Shown here: positions 8,011 to 16,620 of the stretch, in pieces
How the letters are laid out: the number at the start of each line of letters is the position of its first letter
How positions within the stretch are numbered: the stretch's first letter is position 1
Assembly (NCBI RefSeq): GCF_025907915.1
Contig: NZ_JAPAAF010000029.1
Location: 1-55,529, forward strand
DNA from: Gaoshiqia sediminis
Lineage (GTDB): Bacteria; Bacteroidota; Bacteroidia; Bacteroidales; Prolixibacteraceae
Reading direction: 5' to 3'
Length of the DNA stretch: 55,529 bases
Position numbers and translations under genes: made by a program
The notes under the pieces: model-generated
What the model was told of the DNA's origin: nothing
Databases searched by the model: none
The model's input: only the letters and a program-made list of their open reading frames with translations

Positions 8011-9216
8011 TTATTCAGGTTTAGTTTCGGTGCTCAAGTTAAGAAATGGGATAAATGATAAGAATATAATCATAGGTTCCAACTCTAATATTATTGGTAG
8101 TACTAAAAGTGGAGGTCCGATAATTAATGCGTAAAACAGTAAATTTTTCTTGAGCGCTATATTATTCATCAGACAAAGAAAATATAAAGCGAAAGACACT
8201 AAACCCAGATCTACTAATAGCGTTAAAACTGAGGATTCTATAACAAAGTCAAAGTTTGGGAAATTCATTCCTTTTTGCCCATGTGAACCTTTGTTAGCGC
8301 CCAAAAACCAATTCTGTTGAAGAGTATTTAAACCTTCTGTGAATGAAGATATATGACCTTGAGATGAAGAATCTTCCAATTTAACAATTGAAGTAATCCA
8401 TTTTACGATTGGATACTCGTTTTTATAAATCAAAAGAAGATTAAAAAGCAACACAGCAGAAACCATAATAACTCCGATTCGAATAACGTTCGTTATTTTC
8501 ATTTTTGTAAGCTTTCTGACTACTACGAATATTAGGTATGCTCCGATTGCACTTTTAGAAAAAGTAAGTATGAGGCCTATTATGAGAACGATATAAATTG
8601 AACGAATTTTTCTTCTTGAGTAAAGAAAATTAAACTCATCAATTTTTAAGTGGAATAAGGCCAAAAATGCTGCTTGAACAATTCCCGCATTGTTGGGCCC
8701 TGCGATCAAAACCCCGTTTCGTATAATGTCTGTAAAAGTAACCCTCCAATGACTAGTGATGTACGAATCGTCTTTAGTTAAAAAGTCCAAGGATTGACTA
8801 AAGTTAATCAGTAAGAATGTAATTGTACCTAAAACGGCAAATACAATAATATGCTTTGTAATCATTTTCAGGTATTCCAAGAACAACTCTCTATTTGTTA
8901 AAATCGCATTTGTGCATATCAGGAATAGAATAGGTTCAAAATAAATTCTTAAATACAAAACCGTAGGTACGACACGGTTTTGAATTATCCCTACAGTTAG
9001 ATAAGTAACAGCAAAAAGGACCAATAGAAAAATTGAGAATGATATTTTACCTTTTTTAGGCACAATTAGAAAAAGGAATAGAAGAGTCAATGTTTTCAGT
9101 GGGCTAATAATACCTGGAATATGGATAATCTTTAGCAAAACGTTAATAATTACACCATACAAATTCAATGTAAATGTTAATAGAAATAATGTCCTAATCA
9201 GGTACTTTTTGCTCAT
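8011..9216 (-). CDS. O-antigen polymerase/ligase-like membrane protein (Wzy)
   Basis: A 401-aa, very hydrophobic protein with roughly ten to twelve membrane spans and no other domain. A longer polar loop near residues 270-320 (KLEDSSSQGHISSFTEGLNTLQ and on) fits the large periplasmic loop of O-antigen polymerases, which carries the active residues. In the Wzx/Wzy pathway this protein joins repeat units on the outer face of the inner membrane. No other candidate polymerase is in the operon. It is tightly linked to the GT2 gene downstream. Sequence conservation in this family is low, so the call rests on topology and context. Confidence 0.78.
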   Translation of the reverse strand: MSKKYLIRTLFLLTFTLNLYGVIINVLLKIIHIPGIISPLKTLTLLFLFLIVPKKGKISFSIFLLVLFAVTYLTVGIIQNRVVPTVLYLRIYFEPILFLICTNAILTNRELFLEYLKMITKHIIVFAVLGTITFLLINFSQSLDFLTKDDSYITSHWRVTFTDIIRNGVLIAGPNNAGIVQAAFLALFHLKIDEFNFLYSRRKIRSIYIVLIIGLILTFSKSAIGAYLIFVVVRKLTKMKITNVIRIGVIMVSAVLLFNLLLIYKNEYPIVKWITSIVKLEDSSSQGHISSFTEGLNTLQQNWFLGANKGSHGQKGMNFPNFDFVIESSVLTLLVDLGLVSFALYFLCLMNNIALKKNLLFYALIIGPPLLVLPIILELEPMIIFLSFIPFLNLSTETKPE

Positions 9217-9293
9217 GAAATATCATTTATTTAAATGAATGATTAGTCATTAAGGTTGCTATGATGCATCATTTGACTTACGCTGAAGCGATT

Positions 9294-10454
9294 TTACATG
9301 ATTCTTTTGGCATAGTATGCCAGGCTCTTCCAAATGCGTTGAATAAGCTGCTTTATCGCTTTTCCAATGGATAAGGGCAACGTATAGTACACCCATATCC
9401 TGGTTCTGTTATCTTTGACTGCAAATGCTTCTTTTTTTCCTAAAAAAATATTGTTTTGATTGTGTTGAATATTAAGTAAAATATTTTGTTCCAGAGGCTT
9501 TAAAATCATCGGGAATTTAAGTAACGGACTTGAGCATTCGAAAGTTGACAAAAAGTATTCGGCCTTAACTCCGTCAAGCAATTTTTGGCCATATAAGTCA
9601 ACTTCAAATTCGAATTTTGCCAGGTCTTTATTCAATGCTTTTATGTAAGTTGCATTCAACTCAAAATATGCGTCGTATTTAATACTCTCATTGTGGTACG
9701 GAGCGAAGTTACTATCAATGCTTTGTGTGGCAAGCTGACACTGGTATGTAAACTGGTCGGCACGGTTGTGAACGCCGGCATCGTTTATATTTGTTGCATA
9801 CCCCCAATAGGGATATACAGATACCTTGTCCGACACCATCAGGTATTTTGTGAAGTACTTTAGCCAGGAAGATTCAGGCCAGCTTACAATATTGGAAGGA
9901 AGTTTGTCTGACTTGCTAACTTCCTGGCCAATGTTATACCATTGCCGGAAGTCTGACCACTGGGACTTGGTCCAACATTGCCCCCATGAACAACCGTATT
10001 GCATAAAGAAAGTGTCGTACTCTGATTTTAGCGGAACAAAAGGGAGTAATGTATGAATATGGATATTAAAAGAATAAAGAGATATTTGTGCAATTTTCTC
10101 ATCGTTTTTGTAATATTCTGCCGCAGAACAAGCATATTTATAAAAATTGGGAGAGACATAAATATCATCTTCCAAAACTATTACGGCTCCATATACCTCA
10201 CTTAAATCGCCGCAGGATAATATATGATTTCGCAATCCCAGATTTTGATCGTGTTTAATGATTCTTTTCGACCCAAATGACCAGTCAAAATCTTCAGCGA
10301 TCCGGCAAGTTTCTTGGTTGTTTGTACCACCTCCATCAATACTGATAACAAGTGGAACATCTTGTACATTGTATATCGCGTTTTCAACTGAAGATAATAG
10401 ACGCAAAAGCGATGCTGGTCGGTTATATGTTGCTATTACAATTGCTGGTTTCAT
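9294..10454 (-). CDS. Glycosyltransferase, HlpA-like/GT-A fold
   Basis: A 386-aa protein that begins KPAIVIATYNRPASLLRLL and carries the acidic motif VLEDDI (93-98), the form found in the hemolysin-HlpA-like and GnT-I-like group of GT-A transferases. The middle (WGQCWTKSQW, residues about 155-165) and the long C-terminal region are also typical of that group. It probably adds a sugar to the repeat unit; donor unknown. It begins 9 nt after the stop of the upstream GT2 gene, so they are co-transcribed. The start is ATG at 10454. Confidence 0.85.
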   Translation of the reverse strand: MKPAIVIATYNRPASLLRLLSSVENAIYNVQDVPLVISIDGGGTNNQETCRIAEDFDWSFGSKRIIKHDQNLGLRNHILSCGDLSEVYGAVIVLEDDIYVSPNFYKYACSAAEYYKNDEKIAQISLYSFNIHIHTLLPFVPLKSEYDTFFMQYGCSWGQCWTKSQWSDFRQWYNIGQEVSKSDKLPSNIVSWPESSWLKYFTKYLMVSDKVSVYPYWGYATNINDAGVHNRADQFTYQCQLATQSIDSNFAPYHNESIKYDAYFELNATYIKALNKDLAKFEFEVDLYGQKLLDGVKAEYFLSTFECSSPLLKFPMILKPLEQNILLNIQHNQNNIFLGKKEAFAVKDNRTRIWVYYTLPLSIGKAIKQLIQRIWKSLAYYAKRIM

Positions 10455-10463
10455 AGTTTAGTA

Positions 10464-11453
10464 TTAAAGAAATCTAAAAAGGAATCCAATGATTTTTTGA
10501 GTAAAGAAATTTTTATAAAGAGCAGGAGGTAAAAGCATAGCTTTGAATATAAGCATTTCTCGTAGAGATTTGTCAGACTTCGATTTACGAAAAAATTCAG
10601 CTATTACTGTTCTATATCTTTTTAAAGTATCACCTTGGTCATTTTCATTTATTGCACAGAGTAAATTAACCCGTAGTTTATGATATGCAAATTGTTTTTG
10701 GAGACATGCAAATTCACCATCGAAATTATTAGTCCAATCCTGAATGATCGTTAGCCAGGCTAGTATGCTTTTATTGTCAGAGCCGGTTTGCATTATCGAA
10801 CCCGGTACTATGTAGTGTAAATAACCATAGTTTTTGGAAAATGTAATTCTGTGCAGATATTTAGAAACAAAAAACATCCAATGCTCATCTTCATGGATAA
10901 TTCCTTCCTTAAATATCAGTTTATTTTCAATTAAAAAATCTATTTTAATTAACTTATTCCATGCGTTGACAGGGATACGAGGTTCAGAAAAACAGTGCTT
11001 CTTTATCCATAAGTGATCAGCAACATATTCGGGAAATCCTTTGGATTTTATATTTCTCCAATCTACCTCTGGCTGGGGGATTGTTTTGGTATTTCCCTGC
11101 ACCATCTCCACTCCAGGATATTTCCTGGCAAGTTTAACGAGTGTATCAATACAATCAGGTGTAATCTCATCATCACTGTCGAGGTAATAAATATATTCGC
11201 CGGTTGCGGCCAAAGTACCCGTGTTTCGCGCCCCCGATAATCCTTTATTTTGTTCATGCCGGAGAATTTTAAAGTCAATCCAACCAGAGTATTCTGCGAT
11301 CTGTTGCTTTAAAATTTCATAGCAATTATCCGGTGAACAATCGTCAACGAATATACATTCAATAGTTGTGTAGGTTTGGTTCTTAATTGAATCAAAACAA
11401 CGTTGAATGTATTCTTCAACTTTATAAACCGGGACAATGATTGATACTTTCAT
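10464..11453 (-). CDS. Glycosyltransferase family 2
   Basis: A 329-aa GT2 enzyme with a classical N-terminus MKVSIIVPVYKVEEYIQRC, nucleotide-binding FVDDCSP (35-41) and the DXD-type motif LDSDDE (91-96). The C-terminal 100 residues are helical and basic, ending in a short hydrophobic stretch that may hold it on the membrane. It belongs to the glycan operon, between the pyruvyltransferase and the HlpA-like gene. Linkage and sugar cannot be read. Confidence 0.9.
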   Translation of the reverse strand: MKVSIIVPVYKVEEYIQRCFDSIKNQTYTTIECIFVDDCSPDNCYEILKQQIAEYSGWIDFKILRHEQNKGLSGARNTGTLAATGEYIYYLDSDDEITPDCIDTLVKLARKYPGVEMVQGNTKTIPQPEVDWRNIKSKGFPEYVADHLWIKKHCFSEPRIPVNAWNKLIKIDFLIENKLIFKEGIIHEDEHWMFFVSKYLHRITFSKNYGYLHYIVPGSIMQTGSDNKSILAWLTIIQDWTNNFDGEFACLQKQFAYHKLRVNLLCAINENDQGDTLKRYRTVIAEFFRKSKSDKSLREMLIFKAMLLPPALYKNFFTQKIIGFLFRFL

Positions 11454-11474
11454 GAGACTTGTTTTGTTCTGTTT

Positions 11475-12440
11475 CTATAATTCACGTTCAACAAATTCAA
11501 TTTCTTTAGCATCTTTCAACCATGTGTTGTAAAATGAACTGTTTTTACCGTAAGAATTATCAAAAAACGTTATTGTTTTTTGTAATAAAACTGCAAGGAT
11601 GGCGCCATGCAAACGCGTTGTGAAAATGTATTGATAGCTGCTCAGAAATTGAATTCCAATTTTCACTAAATATGGCATATAAATGTGAATGGCATACCAA
11701 TCAACCACTTTAGCAGTGATTGCACCGAGAAACTTGAACCGGCTAAATATCCCATGCGCCGATTTCAAATAATTAAGGATATTGTTTCCTATCAAACGTT
11801 TCTCCATGCTCGGCCATTCGTGCTCCTCAACGTTTGAGTGGTTTCTTAAGTGCTTTCGAAAATCGAACGACTGAAACTCTTTGTCTTTTCGTTTAAAGAA
11901 CAAGGTTTTGTCTTCTACTGGTTGGATGTATTTATTTAAATAAGATTGTGGAATACAAAATGCCATATCAGGCAAAAGCAAAATATTGTTGTTTGAAAAA
12001 TTTGTTTTTAGTAATTCGTGCGTTACTAAGTCTCTGGCGCAGATGGTCAGATTAGGGTGTTTTGCCATTCGTTCAGCATCCGCTTTTAATACAGTTATAT
12101 CGGCATAATAAACCGTCTGCGGGAGAACGATGATTCTATTTTCCGGAAATTCATGAATGATTCGCAAACAAAAATCAGTATGTCGGCGCCAAATATCCCC
12201 AAAGTTACCTCCTCCTTGCAGCAAAATGATAACATCTCTTGATATTGTTGGCTTACGATAGGTTTCAATGGCTGCTCTGTACCGACATTTGTAGGGTAAG
12301 GTTTTTAGAAACTCCTCTGTTCCCTTCCAGATCAACGTGTCGCCGATGTTTGTATAATAAGGTAGGTCGAGGAAGATATAATCATTTTTGATTAATGGAG
12401 TTACCTCCACCATGATTTTATCTTTTAGAAAATTCAACAT
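11475..12440 (-). CDS. Polysaccharide pyruvyl transferase family protein
   Basis: About 321 aa, with the family features of PS_pyruv_trans: YTNIGDTLIW near the N-terminus, LLQGGGNFGD, a middle VLPQTVYY strand, and the C-terminal signature TTRLHGAI followed by a loop of about 20 residues ending FYNTWL. Members such as CsaB and ExoV transfer pyruvate from phosphoenolpyruvate as a ketal onto a sugar, giving the polymer negative charge. A GTG at 12464 would add eight residues and lies nearer the upstream stop; I chose ATG at 12440. It is cytoplasmic and sits between the radical SAM gene and a GT2 gene. Confidence 0.85.
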   Translation of the reverse strand: MLNFLKDKIMVEVTPLIKNDYIFLDLPYYTNIGDTLIWKGTEEFLKTLPYKCRYRAAIETYRKPTISRDVIILLQGGGNFGDIWRRHTDFCLRIIHEFPENRIIVLPQTVYYADITVLKADAERMAKHPNLTICARDLVTHELLKTNFSNNNILLLPDMAFCIPQSYLNKYIQPVEDKTLFFKRKDKEFQSFDFRKHLRNHSNVEEHEWPSMEKRLIGNNILNYLKSAHGIFSRFKFLGAITAKVVDWYAIHIYMPYLVKIGIQFLSSYQYIFTTRLHGAILAVLLQKTITFFDNSYGKNSSFYNTWLKDAKEIEFVEREL

Positions 12441-12474
12441 TCCAATTGCTTTCTTTTGTACCACTTTAGTTAGG

Positions 12475-13560
12475 TTATTTCAATCTATTATAGAGCCTTG
12501 AGGCTTTATTCTTTAATTTTTTAATATTGTTCAGGACGTAATACTTTGAATTAAAATATAATTGTTGATTCTTCGAATACTCAATATTCTCATCACGAAG
12601 TTTCTGAGATAGAAAAGTTTTCATATCAGGAGAATACCAACTACCGTCTTCCCTGTCCCTGAGTTCTGCGTATGTAGGAGTATTAATCGAGGGAATTATT
12701 CCCAACGACATAAAGTGGCTGGAATTAAAGCAAAATGCGAAAGGGCAGTTTTTACCAATAGGTTCGAACTTAATCGGAGTGCTTAAATCTTCAAATATAT
12801 TCTGTGTAATTCCATATCCATAGCAGCTTGTGAGTATCCCCGTTGCCAAATTCAATTTTCCAGACCAATCTCCCGCATAGCAGAATTCACGTCTTTTTAC
12901 TTTGAAATTCTTTGAAGTAAATTCGAATAAGGGAGAATCCATTTCTTTACCAATTTTAAAATACTCTTCTTGTGTTTTATTGGTTAGGATTTCATACTCC
13001 TGTTTCGTCTCATCTCGTGTCAATGCTACTTGCGGAAAAGCTCCAGTATGTTCTTTTACTATTCTCTTAATTTCATCCCAATGGGGCATGTATTCATCGC
13101 ACAGATTGATTTGGACAATAAAGGAACAGCCAGCTTCTTTTACCTGCCTGACGTTATTAAAAAATACATCCAGGTTATTTGTCTTGATTAATTCCAGATA
13201 GTGAAACGAAAAAGCAAAGTGAAGCTTCTTTAGAAGATTATTTGGAATAGTATTAATAATTTCTTGATGTCGTTGAGTTATTGTCCCGTTCGTAGTAACA
13301 TTGACATAATGACCTTGTTCTAGAATGTTATAAATAATGCCCGTAATTTCTTTTTGTAGTAATGTTTCTCCTGAGCCGCAGATACTAATATAGGATGTAC
13401 CACCCAAGCGTTCTGCACTTAAAGCCTTGCCAATATGTTTTGGGGAATACTGAAATTCTGCTTGTTTCGATGTCCTTCTATTTTCTTGAATAATATAACA
13501 ATAGCTACATTTCAAATTACATGCAGTAATTGGGATTAAACATTCTAAAAATCGCTTCAT
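12475..13560 (-). CDS. Radical SAM protein in glycan operon
   Basis: A 361-aa protein with the radical SAM cluster motif CNLKCSYC (Cys14, Cys18, Cys21) and the following GSGET motif (SAM binding). The C-terminal third has further cysteines (FCYAGDW, TSCYGYG, NCPFAFC) placed as in SPASM or twitch domains, so a second iron-sulfur cluster is likely. The substrate is unknown. Between a flippase and a pyruvyltransferase gene, a sugar or lipid-carrier modification is a reasonable guess, but peptide modification cannot be excluded. It needs an electron donor; the ferredoxin at 21065 is not linked. The start is ATG at 13560. Confidence 0.85.
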   Translation of the reverse strand: MKRFLECLIPITACNLKCSYCYIIQENRRTSKQAEFQYSPKHIGKALSAERLGGTSYISICGSGETLLQKEITGIIYNILEQGHYVNVTTNGTITQRHQEIINTIPNNLLKKLHFAFSFHYLELIKTNNLDVFFNNVRQVKEAGCSFIVQINLCDEYMPHWDEIKRIVKEHTGAFPQVALTRDETKQEYEILTNKTQEEYFKIGKEMDSPLFEFTSKNFKVKRREFCYAGDWSGKLNLATGILTSCYGYGITQNIFEDLSTPIKFEPIGKNCPFAFCFNSSHFMSLGIIPSINTPTYAELRDREDGSWYSPDMKTFLSQKLRDENIEYSKNQQLYFNSKYYVLNNIKKLKNKASRLYNRLK

Positions 13561-13618
13561 AATATTACTGTTTAAACGAATATCTTTATTATTATCTCTT
13601 CTAGTCTAGCGGTAATAT

Positions 13619-15133
13619 TTATTTTCTAATTAAGGCTATCAAAAATTTTCGTTCATTCATTGTCAAGCCTAGAAACCATATTGCAGCCGATGTGGAAATT
13701 AGTCCGGTAAGAGCAATGAATAAGAACTTACTCCATCCAGTTAATGCCAGAAAATGTTCAATTCCTAAAGGAACAGAAATTGAAACCATCGTGACCAGCG
13801 CTGCTACCCCAAAAACATGGTTAAAGAGTTTCTTAACGGGCAAAGAGGGTATTTGTATCTTTATAAGCACCACCCGCAATATTAACGCAAAAAAAGCAAG
13901 AACAATTGAAACAACTAATGTGGCTTGCGGGGGATATCCCACCTTTAAAATCCAATAAGATATGGGAAGATTAAGCAATAAAAAGCCACCTACTCCAATT
14001 TGATACCACTTAATCTTTCCTGTTGCCTGTATGGATGCGCCCAACACAAACGTAAAAGATTCGAGCAGAGAGTTAATAATTATCAGTTGGGTAAATATGA
14101 CGGCATATTCGGGCACGTCAACCAGCCAGAGGTCAAGAATAAATTCCGCTTCCAAAATAATTGGGAGTCCCAAAAACAAAAGCAGAAAATAAGAAAATTT
14201 GGTTCCTCTGAAAAGCAAATTCATCATCACTTCAATTTCTCCGTTGGCGTAATTCTTAATAATTTGAGGATTAATAGCCGTGGTGAAATTTTGAGTAAAA
14301 CTATTGACAGCATTGTTTACCTGGTAAGCAATTCCCCGCGCAGCATTTACAGCAGGGCCAAAGAATATATTTAAGAGAATATTGATGCCTTGTAATTTCA
14401 TTATGGTTGCAAAACTTCCAATAAAACTCCAACCGGAATAGTGCAGCATTTCTTTTAATAGATCTTTCTCAAAAATAAACAGAAGGATGTATTCAGAAAA
14501 ATTCCGCTGGCAAAAGAGATGATAAATCAGAAATACCAAGCCTGAAATAATTGTCAGCAAAAAACCATACGTAATTAATTTATCGAATCCGGAATAGTCA
14601 AGCAAAAGTACCATGGCCAGTTTCATTGCTACATCAAAAATTCCCAGCCAGGCATAAATATTCATCCTTTCATGGGCAATAATTGAGGCCGTAAGTGGAA
14701 TTTGAATAATACTGACAATAGAACTAAAAATTGAAAACTGGTAGATCCAATTGGCAGCATAGAGCCGTTCTGCTGGTATAACCAATTTGTTATTGACAAA
14801 CCACAAACCAACGGTCTCCAGAAATAGTAAAATTATAACCGCGAATAAGATATGGATCGTGAATGCCGTCCGAAATACCTTTTTTAGTTGCTGGGTATCT
14901 CCTCTCCCCAGTTCAAACGTCATAAAGCGCGATGTTGCCGCTCCTAATGCTCCCTGTAGAAAAACAAACATAGAGACAACGCCGCCCACAACATTGTATA
15001 TTCCAAAGTCTTCAACCCCCAATATTCTGAGCACGATCCGGGATGTATATAAACTGATGAGCATGGTTAGCATCATCCGGATATATAACATCGCCGTATT
15101 CTTCGCTATCCGCTTATTGTTTTCTGAAGACAT
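13619..15133 (-). CDS. Wzx-like flippase (polysaccharide transporter, MATE-type fold)
   Basis: A 504-aa protein with 12-14 membrane segments. The N-terminal half is typical of Bacteroidota lipopolysaccharide flippases: AKNTAMLYIRMMLTMLISLY, TSRIVLRILGVEDFGIYNVVGG and GALGAATSRFMTFELG. It should move the undecaprenyl-linked repeat unit from the cytoplasmic to the periplasmic face. It is the first gene of the leftward operon, 58 nt ahead of the radical SAM gene. A possible promoter lies at 15217-15224. The start is ATG at 15133. Confidence 0.92.
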   Translation of the reverse strand: MSSENNKRIAKNTAMLYIRMMLTMLISLYTSRIVLRILGVEDFGIYNVVGGVVSMFVFLQGALGAATSRFMTFELGRGDTQQLKKVFRTAFTIHILFAVIILLFLETVGLWFVNNKLVIPAERLYAANWIYQFSIFSSIVSIIQIPLTASIIAHERMNIYAWLGIFDVAMKLAMVLLLDYSGFDKLITYGFLLTIISGLVFLIYHLFCQRNFSEYILLFIFEKDLLKEMLHYSGWSFIGSFATIMKLQGINILLNIFFGPAVNAARGIAYQVNNAVNSFTQNFTTAINPQIIKNYANGEIEVMMNLLFRGTKFSYFLLLFLGLPIILEAEFILDLWLVDVPEYAVIFTQLIIINSLLESFTFVLGASIQATGKIKWYQIGVGGFLLLNLPISYWILKVGYPPQATLVVSIVLAFFALILRVVLIKIQIPSLPVKKLFNHVFGVAALVTMVSISVPLGIEHFLALTGWSKFLFIALTGLISTSAAIWFLGLTMNERKFLIALIRK

Positions 15134-15216
15134 TGGTTTTCCGTTCTTATGACATTTCGAGGTGAAATAAAATCATCCCAATAACGGTGTTTGAGATAAT
15201 TTATTCCAGTTGCTGA

Positions 15217-15224
15217 CAAAAGTA
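15217..15224 (-). promoter_or_regulatory. Possible -7 element of the glycan operon
   Basis: On the minus strand this reads TACTTTTG, matching TAnnTTTG, and would give an mRNA leader of about 75 nt before the flippase ATG. No clear -33 element at 19-21 bp is visible, so it is only a candidate. Confidence 0.35.
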
Positions 15225-15297
15225 ATCAAATTCTACCAGCTGGTATTTAACAGCCGTGTGAAAATTACTGTTAATTAATATTGGGAGCCTCCCCCGG

Positions 15298-15314
15298 CCC
15301 CTCCAAAGGAGGGG
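15298..15314. repeat. REP-like palindrome
   Basis: CCCCTCC-AAA-GGAGGGG (15298-15304 with 15308-15314) lies in the context GGGAGCCTCCCCCGG, a form I associate with interspersed intergenic repeats of Bacteroidota genomes. The rest of 15134-15448 holds no gene that I can see. Confidence 0.55.
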
Positions 15315-15448
15315 AGTAAAGAAAGCCATCCCGGGCTTGTTCCTTCAACGATTCTTTTGGATTTTCTTGCTACTCGTTACTCATGTCTCGCGACTCTTTC
15401 AACGATCTACGCGGATGGGCACTGCAGGCTTGAAGCATGGCCAACAGA

Positions 15449-15947
15449 TCATCGGATACCAAATAATTGGCGGATGCGAATTTCGATTTCTTTTTGAGTT
15501 GGCAAGTTTATAGTTCCTAATTTCCTTTTAATAAGCGACTGAGGAATCGATACCAATTTATGTAGCCGAATTACCGAATCTACTGCCAAGCCTGTACCTT
15601 TCCAATCATCGGAATGTTTCAGGATAATCACGTCGCTTTCTTCCTGTTCCTCCGGAATTTCTACTTTAACAGATTAAACCATGCACTCGATTTTTCTCCT
15701 GATTTCACCCCGTCCCTGAAGGGTGTCAGGAGAAAAATCTGGCTGTTCCCTTCAGGGGGCGGGGTAAAAACAGCCAGATTTTTCGAATGTGTTAAAGTAG
15801 AAGTATTTGGCTTGAAATAAACGCTATGATTACATGCTTATATTTGCCAATGCTATTGGTTAAACAAAGGGCCGGCCTGACTTTTGACGATGCAAAATCA
15901 TCAAACGGAAATGGCACCAGGACAATTGAATACTTGCTCTCAGACAT
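15449..15947 (-). pseudogene. MazF/PemK-like toxin, split by a palindromic element
   Basis: The N-terminal half starts at ATG 15947 (MSESKYSIVLVPFPFDDF, then SKVRPALCLT and AFISSQIL), which is the PemK/MazF core with its RPALCL strand. It runs into stop codons within the element at 15664-15797. The C-terminal half (EIPEEQEESDVIILKHSD, then SVIRLHKLVSIPQSLIKRKL) resumes at 15661 and ends at 15449. Removing the element plus one TA restores a continuous frame of exactly 120 codons before the stop, the usual size of the family. Such toxins are mRNA endoribonucleases. The ATG overlaps the end of the upstream antitoxin-like gene by 8 nt (ATGTCTGA), typical of toxin-antitoxin pairs. The toxin is probably inactive. 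Confidence 0.85.
15664..15797. mobile_element. 134-bp MITE-like element flanked by TA duplications
   Basis: The ends CTTTAACA (15664-15671) and TGTTAAAG (15790-15797) are inverted repeats, with TA on both sides (15662-15663 and 15798-15799), as expected for TA-target transposition. Inside are two adjacent perfect hairpins: a 13-bp stem 15690-15702 with 15726-15738, and a 15-bp stem 15733-15747 with 15769-15783, which share a few bases. Their loops (15703-15725 and 15748-15768) are near-complementary to each other (about 18 of 21 positions). There is no coding capacity. The in-frame repair of the host gene fixes the boundaries. Confidence 0.8.
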
Positions 15948-16179
15948 TAAACGGCTCTCCGTCAGTTGATTTATATATATCCTCTTGCGGCTCTTTCAAA
16001 AAATCAAAGGCAGGGTTCTTTGTGACTGACTCCATCCATAACTGCTCTTCATCATTTGTGGCATAGTCCTCCTCAATTAGTATAAGCAGACGGACATTGC
16101 AGTCTTTTTTGTTCAAGGGAAAATCGATCCTCAAATGACCGGAGTTATCAGTTTTTGATTTTATTTCTATTGCTTTCAT
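15940..16179 (-). CDS. Antitoxin-like protein of a MazF/PemK pair
   Basis: A 79-aa protein directly upstream of, and overlapping by 8 nt, the split MazF-like toxin gene. The N-terminus (MKAIEIKSKTDNSGHLRIDF) has the short beta-strand style of small antitoxins, and the acidic C-terminal part (WMESVTKNPAFDFLKEPQEDI) contains the FDFL-x-EP-x-EDIY segment common in DUF2281/VapB-like antitoxins next to PemK toxins. Antitoxins of this kind bind the toxin with their C-terminal tail and repress their own promoter. With the toxin broken, this gene is likely a leftover or free to counter related toxins elsewhere. Confidence 0.75.
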   Translation of the reverse strand: MKAIEIKSKTDNSGHLRIDFPLNKKDCNVRLLILIEEDYATNDEEQLWMESVTKNPAFDFLKEPQEDIYKSTDGEPFNV

Positions 16180-16564
16180 TCGGACGGGTTTTATACAAAG
16201 GTAATTATTTTCGGATTATTGATGATTGATGAATGGAAGCCAGCGTGTTCGCGTTGTCGTGTCGTTGGGCGCAACCTTCCATCCGTCAAAAGCCGGACTG
16301 AAAGGTTTAAACGCCATTTTATCGGCGTTTTCCCGTGCGGCGGCATGAATCGCCAGCATTTCCAATTTACCTTTTCGGTGCGCCGTTCATCTATCCCGTT
16401 CTTCTATCCCGGGGTGGCACTTCCCTCTGGTCGTTTACCCCGGGCTATTCAGATTTAACCCTTTCAGGGTTTTTTCTGTGTCTTCTTGGCGGTCTTTGCG
16501 TTAAAAGACATAATATTTACACCCTTTGGCCCCGGAACTGATAAAATATCCCAATAAATAGGGA
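16180..16564. repeat. Intergenic palindromic repeat region
   Basis: No gene seen. It holds CCCGGGGT (16408-16415) pairing with ACCCCGGG (16437-16444), followed by AACCCT-TTC-AGGGTT (16457-16471) and a T run. The motif CCCCGGGCTATTCAGATTTAAC resembles an interspersed repeat I associate with Bacteroidota intergenic regions. The second stem plus T run could end rightward transcripts. Confidence 0.5.
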
Positions 16565-16595
16565 TTGTGGGATTTTGGGGGCGCCGGTATTTTTG
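16565..16595 (+). promoter_or_regulatory. Promoter of the porin operon
   Basis: TTG at 16565-16567, a 20-bp spacer, and TATTTTTG at 16588-16595 match the Bacteroidota -33/-7 form. The expected start is near 16602, giving a leader of about 20 nt. The -7 box lies in the loop of a 5-bp stem (GCCGG/CCGGC). Confidence 0.6.
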
Positions 16596-16620
16596 CCGGC
16601 AAATCAATCTTATATCTACG

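Noticed and set aside
16567-16620. Extended porin N-terminus
   Set aside because: The open frame overlaps the promoter and lacks a signal peptide; ATG 16621 gives a clean one.
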